Source: Chlorocebus sabaeus (Eukaryota; Chordata; Mammalia; Primates; Cercopithecidae). Taken from it: a stretch of 64,000 nucleotides of DNA. The stretch lies in assembly GCF_047675955.1 (NCBI RefSeq), contig NC_132915.1, forward strand, positions 47,754,026-47,818,025. The letters are read 5' to 3'. This document shows positions 56,770-64,000 of the stretch, in pieces. The notes beneath the pieces are model-generated. The model made no database searches, was not told the DNA's origin, and was given only the letters and a program-made list of their open reading frames with translations. A program made the position numbers and the translations under genes. Every line of letters starts with the position of its first letter. Position 1 is the first letter of the stretch.

Positions 56770-57290
56770 TGTCTTTATTATATGTGTCAACACATGCTTT
56801 GTCATGGATTGGCCTGCTCTCTGCCAGTCACTTTCCTTGAAACACAAAGATGAACAAGACCGAGTCTTACTCCCCAGGAAGCTCACAGGCACCAAACAAA
56901 GTTTTAAAAAAATAATAGACTGAGGCTGAGCAGAGGATATGAGGTTCTGTAGTAGCACAAAGAAGAAAACAAAGAATGGGAAGGATGCTGGCATTTTTCT
57001 GTCTGACGTGTCCCAGGCACTGTCCTAGCAGAGAATAACTCAATGGAAGTTCATCAGGCAGATAAGAGAGGGAAGAGGGGGCATTCCCAGCAGAGGGACC
57101 TGCACCGGCAAAGGCCCGGAAGAAGGAAAGGGAAGGGAAGTTCAAGGAACAGTGAGTGAATCCCTATAGCTGGAGCACAGCCAGATCATGCAGGGTGTTG
57201 CAGGCCACCCCCAGAAGCTCTGACCCGAGTTTTTGTTTTAGAAAGACAGCTGTGATGGCCACATAGAGTGGAAAGGCCTGGAGAAGGGAG
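56770..57290 (-). mobile_element. L2 LINE, antisense
   Basis: GAACAAGACCGAGTCTTACT, CCCCAGGAAGCTCACAGG, GGGCATTCCCAGCAGAGGGA, CCGGCAAAGGCCCGGAAGAA, CCAGATCATGCAGGGTGTTG and CAGGCCACCCCCAGAAGCTC follow the antisense L2 order over 500 bases. Confidence 0.8.
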
Positions 57291-57849
57291 GCCAAAAGTT
57301 ATTAGATTATTACACCGCTCCTGGTGAGAAGCCACGAAGGCAGTAGCAACAGCAGCAGCAGTAGTGATGACAAAGAGGCCTAAACGTCCAGCTGCAAGGC
57401 TGCATAGTTACTGGTAGCAAAAACCTCGTGTGGGCTCCCTTTGCTGTACCTCTTGAGGCCCCAGAGGCTCTTATAAAGTGCCAGCTGGGTGCTAGGGTTC
57501 TTTAGATCCCACTGTGTAGCGTAGAACCAGGGCCTGGAACTGAGTCGGTGCTCAACAAATGTTTGCTGAATGAAAGTGTGAAAGAGTTAGTAAATTTATT
57601 CAAGGCCCCCCAGTTAAAATTTTTGACCTATAGTTAGGGATTATTTTTCCCAAATTATCGAAGGTCTTCAGGAGCAACAAATGTATCTGTATCCTCAAAA
57701 GTTAAGAACTTTCTGTCACCCAGCAAGGTGTGAATTGAGGCCCAAGTTTTCTGAAGAGACTGCCAAACTGTTGTGACTTAACCCTTTATTCACTCTAAGC
57801 AAACTTTTGAAAATAAATAGAGGCTATTTCAAAAGGGCAATCCTGGCCT
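57291..57849. other. Intron 1, short (CAG)n and L2 tail
   Basis: A run of five near-CAG units lies at 57345-57362. GGCCTGGAACTGAGTCGGTG with CTCAACAAATGTTTGCTGAA at 57531-57571 is a short sense L2 terminus. The rest is unique. Confidence 0.5.
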
Positions 57850-58148
57850 GGCCAGCATGGTGTCTCACACCTGTAGTCTCAGCACTTTGGGAGGCCAAGG
57901 CAGGAGGATCACTTGAGCCCAGGAGTTCAAGACCAGCCTGGGCAATATGGCAAAACCACACCTCAACAAAAAATGCAAAAATTAGCCAGGCATGGTAGTG
58001 CATGCCTGTAGTCCCAGCTACTCAGGAGGCTGAGATGGGAGGATTGCTTGAGCTGGAGAGATGGAGGCTGCAGTGAGCCAAGATGGTGTGACTGCACTTC
58101 AGCCTGGGTGACAAAGTGAGACCTTGTCTCAAAAAAAAAAAAAAAAAA
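57850..58148 (+). mobile_element. AluJ-type SINE
   Basis: Diverged sense Alu: GCCAGCATGGTGTCTCACAC, AGGATCACTTGAGCCCAGGA, GTTCAAGACCAGCCTGGGCA, TGGAGGCTGCAGTGAGCCAA and an 18-base A tail at 58131-58148. The long minus-strand frame at 58022-58477 is partly antisense Alu and is not a gene. Confidence 0.93.
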
Positions 58149-58459
58149 GCCGGGTGGGGGTGGAAATACTGTGCTTTTGAAAGCTTTGCCTCCCTCGTGT
58201 AACACAGAGCCCATAACCGGCAGCCATTTTTATACCTTCGAGTGACTATTATTATCTGAGACTGTAGTAGTTTCCCATGTGTGATCTTTATCTGTTTTCT
58301 CACCAAACAGTGTCCTACTCCACTCCTTAGATTCATGTCACAATTACGAATCTTTCCATGGGATGCTAGCAGATCGCTTTGCCCTAATTCTTGCAGCTTT
58401 TCACATTGTCTAATATGGGCTCCACATGTGAAGTTCCCTTTGAAAACAGCTACAAACGC
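58149..58459. other. Intron 1, no feature recognised
   Basis: Unique sequence. Confidence 0.5.
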
Positions 58460-58545
58460 TGGTAAAAGATGTAGCATTAAGGGTCTAAATGTATCTGCCC
58501 TGTGGTAAAAGATGTAGCATTAAGGGTCTAAATGTATCTGCCCTG
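58460..58545. repeat. Perfect 43-base tandem duplication
   Basis: Two identical 43-base units, 58460-58502 and 58503-58545, each starting TGGTAAAAGATGTAGCATTA and ending TATCTGCCCTG. No difference was found between the units, which points to a recent event or an assembly artefact. Confidence 0.97.
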
Positions 58546-59039
58546 ATTAAATATTAACCGTGGTCTTCAGAAAATAATCAGGCCATATCTGAAATTCCTC
58601 AATTTATCATTTTATACTAAAAACCATAATTTGAAAAAATAACTCCTAAGTTATATTAAAGTGAGTTAAATGTCACATAAATTCTTTATGCTGTTTCTTT
58701 ATTAATCAGATTGCTAAGGCATCAGATTTTTAATCAGGCATTGGAATCTGGTGTATAGAATTTCTTTTCCTAATTATAAACAAATAGTCTCCACTGTGCA
58801 TGTAGCTCTTTACACAGCATTAGTACAAAATTGATTATAGCCTGGCCTCACCTCATAAAGTAGATTTGCTTTGGAACAGCATCAAATAGGTATTTATGTT
58901 TTAAATCACATGGTCCTTCTGACTTTCATTCAATTTTGGACAATTACCACTTTTACTTTCCTTCCGCCTTCCCTGAAATTGACTGCAAACACCATGAAAA
59001 TGTCTTTAGACTTAGCAAAAGGGAAAAAGAAGTTAATTT
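58546..59039. other. Intron 1, no feature recognised
   Basis: Unique AT-rich sequence. Confidence 0.5.
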
Positions 59040-59165
59040 CAGTCTCCTCCTAGGTGCCAAGTACTGTGCTATTTGTTTATGTATGTTATGTCATATAAGC
59101 CTGACCACAACCCATTTTACCGGTAAGAAAACTGAGTACCAAAACCTAAAAGGTGATACTAACTT
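59040..59165 (-). mobile_element. MIR fragment
   Basis: AGGTGCCAAGTACTGTGCTA, TTATGTCATATAAGCCTGAC, CCCATTTTACCGGTAAGAAA and ACTGAGTACC match an antisense MIR. Confidence 0.7.
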
Positions 59166-59799
59166 CTCAACTTTTCATGTATGCATATTCAGTGCTTATA
59201 GCAAACAAATATTGAAATATGCAGTACAGATTATTTTCCATGTTGTTTGAACTATGTTTTTGGCCTTGGTTAGCAGGAGCCTCCCCAGTGTGCTGAGTGA
59301 TTTCCACAGCTTCAGAACCAAGTTCATTGCAGTTCACAGCTTGTACCGTATTTCATCGATCCTAAGATACACATTTTTTTTCTGATTGTAGCAACTTGAA
59401 TGAATTTCATAATTATGGCAGCCATAGTTTAGTGAGTGGCATTTTTAAAAGGGTTCATAATGGTATATAAAATGAGAATGTCACTTTAATCTATAGTGTC
59501 TTAGGTTTGATGCAATGCTGTATCAGAGTCTTTCCCATACCTAACCAATGGGAGCAAAGCTAGGCTTAAGATTCAGATGCAGAAATATGATTATGGAACT
59601 CTCTCATTCCCTGTCCTCTGATGTGGAATATTCCTGCCTTTACTTACTGATCTCCCCAGTCTGAGGCCCTGGAGAGAGTCTGTATGTTGGTCTCACCCTA
59701 GATCTGTTCTGTTCCTTACCAAGATCAAAACCCTCTGCCCAGGACCTCCTTTCTTCTTAATCTAGGGGTGCCTATTTCCTTATCTGGAAGCAAGTATAC
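59166..59799. other. Intron 1, possible DNA transposon piece
   Basis: ACCGTATTTCATCGATCCTA and AGATACACATTTTTTTTCTG at 59346-59385 resemble the end of a mammalian DNA transposon that I cannot name. The rest is unique. Confidence 0.4.
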
Positions 59800-59955
59800 T
59801 GTAATTCAGTAGTTTTCCATGTTTGGTCAGTAGCCAAATCAGCTGGACACTTGTTAAAATTATGAAGTCTCTGGCCCTTCCTACTTCAATGAGTATAGAC
59901 CTCTGGGTATTTTATTAGCTTTCTAGGTAAGTCTGATACACACCAATGTTTGATA
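59800..59955 (+). mobile_element. MER5A-like hAT element
   Basis: CAGTAGTTTTCCATGTTTGG, AATCAGCTGGACACTTGTTA, TAGACCTCTGGGTATTTTAT and TGTTTGATAACCACAGG follow MER5A from end to end, with both termini recognisable. Confidence 0.75.
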
Positions 59956-60190
59956 ACCACAGGAATAGTGGTTAAGAGATGGACTGCCTGGATTTCAACC
60001 CTGGTTCCACCAGTGTAACCTTTCTGTCATTTTCTGTGCCCCAGTTTCCTTGCCTGTAAAACAGGGATCAACAATGGCATGTACCTCAAAGGATCACTGT
60101 GAAGTTTAATAAAACAAGTCATGCAACCTACTCAGCACAGTACCCCACACAGGTAGCAGGTGCCCAATAAACATCAGCAATTATTACTCT
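59956..60190 (+). mobile_element. MIR, nearly complete
   Basis: GGAATAGTGGTTAAGAGATG, GACTGCCTGGATTTCAACCC, TGTGCCCCAGTTTCCTTGCC, TGTAAAACAGGGATCAACAA, ATCACTGTGAAGTTTAATAA and GTAGCAGGTGCCCAATAAAC cover head, core and tail in order. Confidence 0.92.
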
Positions 60191-60459
60191 CTCCCTGCAA
60201 GGCTGACATTTCCCTACCTCATTCCAGAAACCAACCTCTTGTCCTTCCCTGGATTCACAGCAGCTGACAGTGTTGCCTTGTGCCTACAGTCTTCCATGCA
60301 ATCTCAAAGAAAGGGACTGAGATGAAAAACTAAGATTGCTTTTGAATTTGTGGGGTCTGGAGCCCATTGAAGCCAGTAAGTCTAAGACAGAGTAAAGATA
60401 AAAATTGGTTCAAGAAAGTCATCCAGTGAATTCACCCATACATGCTTGTCTAATTTAGG
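60191..60459. other. Intron 1, no feature recognised
   Basis: Unique sequence between MIR and MER5A copies. Confidence 0.45.
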
Positions 60460-60640
60460 GTTCTCAACCCTCTTCTGCATAAAAATCACCTCAGGAATTC
60501 CAAAGAAAATATCTGGGTGGCTGGCAGCCTCCACCCCCAGAAGAGATTCTGATATGGTTGGTCTGGGGAGAGGCCCAGACATTGGCAATTTTCCCAGGTA
60601 ATTTGAATGTATAGACAGAGTTGACAATCACTGATCTAAT
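60460..60640 (+). mobile_element. MER5A-like hAT element
   Basis: TAGGGTTCTCAACCCTCTTC, AAAAATCACCTCAGGAATTC, CTCCACCCCCAGAAGAGATT, CTGATATGGTTGGTCTGGGG and TTCCCAGGTAATTTGAATGT with GACAATCACTGAT match a MER5A with both ends. Confidence 0.82.
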
Positions 60641-61394
60641 GGAATATTTAAAGGGTTCCAAAAACCTCTTAACTGTTAGGGGATATATCTCTTACATTTG
60701 AAGGTGCTTTATAGACTCCCATCCTCCCTGTGAAAAATCAAAAACTTAGCAGTCCCTTGTCCCTAAAACAGGGATGATATACCGATTCCAGGAACTCCTG
60801 TAGTTGATGTGAATGCACTTTGTAGATTGTAAGTAAGCACGTGAGAGGAAGGATTCTGGTGCCTAATGTGAAGATGATCATCCGATCCTGTTACATAGCA
60901 TGCACAGAGATTCAGAAATCCTCCAGTTACCAGGATGTCGTGTAATCTGAAGTATAATCCACCAGCAACTTCAATGTATACACTTTTCATTCAAAAGTAG
61001 GAACCATGAACATGTTAAATCATTTCATAAAAGATAGAAGAAATTGAAACCTTCCTGATCCAGATTTGAAGGGACAAAATAAAACAGATATGCTGAGAGC
61101 ATTCAGTCTTCCACACAGACTAGTCATCTCATCTTTTATTTTCTTATTTTTCTTTTTCTAGATGGCCATTGTGTGAGATTAAGTATTTGGTCATATTTCC
61201 CACTCCTCTCCTCAGACTGCTAAATTTAATTCTTATCTGAATGACCAGCTTACCTATCTATATCCCACTTAATTAGACATAAAGAGATCCTAAATTTCTC
61301 TCATCTGTTGAGGAAATGATGGTAACCTGGCTTTCTCTCCTATCCTTTAACAGCAACCATCAGTTCCCCTTTTTCCCTAAAATGCCCATAAACC
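60641..61394. other. Intron 1, no feature recognised
   Basis: Unique sequence. No exon signal seen. Confidence 0.5.
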
Positions 61395-61570
61395 TTCAGT
61401 GCCTCATAGAAGTATTATGAGGATCAAATAAGTATATGTAACTACTTTGAAAACTGTAAAACCTCAGTCATCTCGTGCTCAAAAGCCTTCATTGGCTCCA
61501 GCTGTCTGGAGTCTACTCAAGGACCAATCCCAAACCATCATTCCTACCTTACGTTCAACTGTTTTACTGC
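61395..61570 (+). mobile_element. MIR tail and L2-like piece
   Basis: 61398-61470 (CAGTGCCTCATAGAAGTATT, ATGAGGATCAAATAAGTATA) is a sense MIR 3' part. 61480-61545 (AAAGCCTTCATTGGCTCCAG) resembles sense L2 (CCCTTCAGTGGCTCCCCA). Confidence 0.6.
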
Positions 61571-61749
61571 ATGTGTCCTGGCACACTGAGACCCATGCCA
61601 CAGAGGAACTGGCCTGGCCAGAGCTGGAAGCAGACTGGGGTCCCACTTGTGTGTCACGTAGAAGACTGCAGCAAGAAGAGTCTGAATGGGGGCTCTAGAA
61701 GAGAGAGGGAACAGAAGGAAGCTACACAGCAGAAGCAGAATAGGTGGCA

Positions 61750-62380
61750 CAGGCAATTGATTGGAGGGAGGGAGAGGGGGTAGATGAAGGGGATGAGGAG
61801 GAAGACAGAGGAGTCTGGAGAAAGGGGAGTTGTTGTATAGCAGCATCTGTATGTTCATCAATGTGCTAGGGGAAAGGACTGCTTAAAGACTGGGGCCGCA
61901 AATACTAGGCTTGGTTTTGGATGTGCTGAGTTTAAAGTATCAACATGGCATTCAGGTAAGTGGAACTAGAATCCTGGAGACTGGAAGAGATGTAGATTTG
62001 TAAATCACCTGCAAGGAGAAGACAGTTCAAGTGAGGAAAGTGGGTAAGATCAATTGGAGCACAGAGAGAACAGGGGCCTAAGGAAAGAACCTTGGGGATG
62101 ACAGCATTTGCTAGTCCAGATGAGTAAGAAAAGGCAGAGGACTAAACAGGAGAGAACTCGCTGCCAAGGAAGCCAGGGGAGCATATTCCACAGCAAGATG
62201 TGAGGGAAGGTCATAGGATGTGGTGAATTTTACAGGATGCTGGTGAATTTCAGAGGAGCCACGTCAACCAAGTGGTGGGCAGAAGCCAGATTACAAAGCA
62301 CTAGAGAATTTGGGGGTATTGGGGAAGTGGGTGCAGTGAACATGGGTTAGCCTTTCAAGAAGTTTAGAACTGAAAGGAAG
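61750..62380 (-). mobile_element. L2 LINE, antisense, ORF2 side
   Basis: CTTGGTTTTGGATGTGCTGA with GTTTAAAGTATCAACATGGC, then TAAGTGGAACTAGAATCCTG, GTAGATTTGTAAATCACCTG and GAACCTTGGGGATGACAGCA run in the order of the antisense L2 ORF2 region. Decayed. Confidence 0.6.
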
Positions 62381-64000
62381 GCAAGCAGGAGACAAGTTAG
62401 ACCTCACCACTGACAAAGTGGAGTGTAAAGGCAGGAAAACACAGAGCAGGAGCTATGTGATAAAAGGGAGCTTGGTTTTAATAAAAAGAAGAGAAAGTGC
62501 TTTCGTCTTAATAGCTCAAAGAATGCTGATAGCAGCCGTGTGTGAAATTGATTTCTGAGGCCCAGCACCAGAGACAGAGAGGCTGTGAGGCAAATGGGGT
62601 AGTAAACCATGATTTAGCACCTTCACTTTCTCTGCTTATTACAAAACAGACTTTAAAAAAGATGCCTGTGGTGCGCCTCAGCAATCTTGATATTGTCTGT
62701 GGCCAGGATCCATTTTAATATATTCCTGAGGCATTTTTGGTAATTCTAACACTGCTTGAGACATTAATCTATTAACTTTTCACATTGCTAAGCATGTTAA
62801 TGCAATTTAAATATTATTTCTCTATTAAACAATATTGAATGATGTGGAAGGAAAAAGAACTATTCTTGCTGGAAACAAAAAGGTAACAGGCTGAAAATGC
62901 TTACACATTGAAAAGCACAATTAAGCTTTATAAACTCTCAAAGTGTTTGCTTCTACTTTGCAAGCATTGAGAGCCAGAGAGGGCTCACAAGAATCACAAA
63001 AAATCATGTCCTGTTACATGTACTATTAATAATAAACATTTAGTAAGTCGTTTTGGAAATGGCTCCTTAACATGATCATTTAATTTATAAATTAGAAGAT
63101 GGCAGTCCTTCCTGTATATATAATATCTGGATGATATTTTTCAGTTTTAAAATGCCAACAGTACACAGAATTTAGCCAGCCCCAAAACATAAATATTTCT
63201 GTTGAACTTGACTGGAAGATAGGAAGACTGCTATATTTGTCTCTAATCACCATTATTATTTCCCATTTTAATACAAGTAGAGCTGTACTATTTACAGATA
63301 ATGATGACAAATTATAATGGCCTGGGAAGGACAGGTTCTTTTAGAAAGTTATTTTAAATAGGGCACTTATACTACAATCTACTCTGGACAAGATTTTAAA
63401 GAAAAAATTGTAGAATACCATGTTTTTGAAATAAATACCTATTTAACTAGAAAATGCATGGCCTGATTGATGTAGTTACAACAAATGCTACACTAAGACA
63501 ATAGTAACTGACTCTCATTTATTATTGATAAAGGACTTAATATGTAGGAAAGCATTTTTTTATACAGTAGGGAAGCACAATAACAGGGTTTCTGTTTTGA
63601 TACAAAACAAAGTATGTCATGAAGATTATTGATATAGCCCATTATAATACAAACATCACAGGAAGAAAAAAAAACATCATTCCTTAACACTTGGCTAGGA
63701 ATTAAGTCAATACAGAAACTGAAAGCCATCAAATAAAGCTGACTTTTATCTCATCATTTGGAAGACTTTTGCTTACGAGCATTTATTGCTTTTCCATGTA
63801 TTAAAGAGTAAACTCATTAATAAAAAGTACAGATTATAATTTAGCATTTCTTTTATTATTCAGAAGTCACTTTAGGATCTGCCATAGGTTCTGGATGCAG
63901 AAAATTGTACTAGTAAAGAAAGAAAGTCCCAGCAGAGATTCTCTGTTTCAAGAGTTGCTTTGTAACAAAACAATTCTTAGGACTGAAGCTGTAGGACTGC
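62381..64000. other. Intron 1 to window end, no feature recognised
   Basis: Largely unique AT-rich sequence. An A run of nine lies near 63666-63674. No exon, gene or assignable repeat was found. Confidence 0.5.

Larger units (their letters stand above)
45530..64000 (+). other. ADAMTSL1: ADAMTSL1 intron 1, 5' part
   Basis: Starts with the donor GTAAAT and runs past the end of the window. I found no further exon: no frame downstream matches the next part of the protein, and no recognised thrombospondin or cysteine-rich domain appears. Repeats and duplications inside it are listed separately. Confidence 0.8.

Noticed and set aside
58022..58477. 151-codon minus-strand frame
   Set aside because: Its end is antisense AluJ sequence and it includes the T run from the Alu tail; no domain is present.
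1..64000. CRISPR arrays, operons, phage or plasmid features
   Set aside because: No regularly spaced direct repeats with unique spacers, no ribosome-binding-site-led gene strings and no prokaryotic genes were found; the sequence is vertebrate nuclear DNA throughout.

Overview
The window is a primate, almost certainly human, piece of nuclear genome. The evidence is nine Alu copies, one of them an AluY nested in an AluS, a fragment of a young L1PA tail, and many old mammalian repeats (MIR, L2, L3/CR1, MER5, MaLR). The one gene part I recognise is the first coding exon of ADAMTSL1 (ADAMTS-like 1, punctin-1; human 9p22) on the plus strand. It holds 21 codons at 45467-45529 and is followed by a GT splice donor at 45530. 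No other reading frame in the window can be supported as a conserved protein gene. I saw no tRNA, rRNA or snRNA gene, no CRISPR array and no bacterial-type operon.

Layout. 1-8760 is gene-free and rich in old repeats (AluS, MER5-like, L3/CR1 with an internal tandem duplication, L2, MIR, and a solo MST-type LTR with a perfect 5-bp target duplication). 8760-9870 is an unusual GC- and CpG-rich patch with paired CACGTG boxes and the longest open frame of the window; it could be an orphan CpG island. 9870-22900 is mostly unique sequence with MIR and L1 relics and a textbook CTCF motif at 14030-14044. 22905-25715 is a MaLR provirus relic with an Alu inside its 3' LTR and a different-looking repeat where its 5' LTR should be. 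25716-45230 is again mixed unique and repeat sequence. 45230-45345 is the probable core promoter of the short ADAMTSL1 transcript (inverted CCAAT box, CACCC tract, no TATA box), followed by a leader carrying several tiny upstream ORFs. 45530-64000 is the 5' part of the following intron. It starts with a (GT)22 tract 55 bases after the donor and contains a 50-base templated copy, a 43-base perfect tandem duplication and further repeats.

How it works together. ADAMTSL1 is a secreted extracellular-matrix glycoprotein related to the ADAMTS proteases but without the catalytic domain. This exon supplies only the start and hydrophobic core of its signal peptide; the rest lies outside the window. Longer ADAMTSL1 transcripts that start far upstream are known to me from general gene knowledge; if they apply here, the left 45 kb is intronic too. 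I did not find a new multi-gene system. The best second-look items are the upstream-ORF arrangement, the (GT)n tract beside the donor, the CTCF site, the CpG patch, and the templated duplication next to a perfect hairpin. Repeat family names are from memory of consensus sequences, and edges are good to about 5-30 bases unless a target-site duplication is given.
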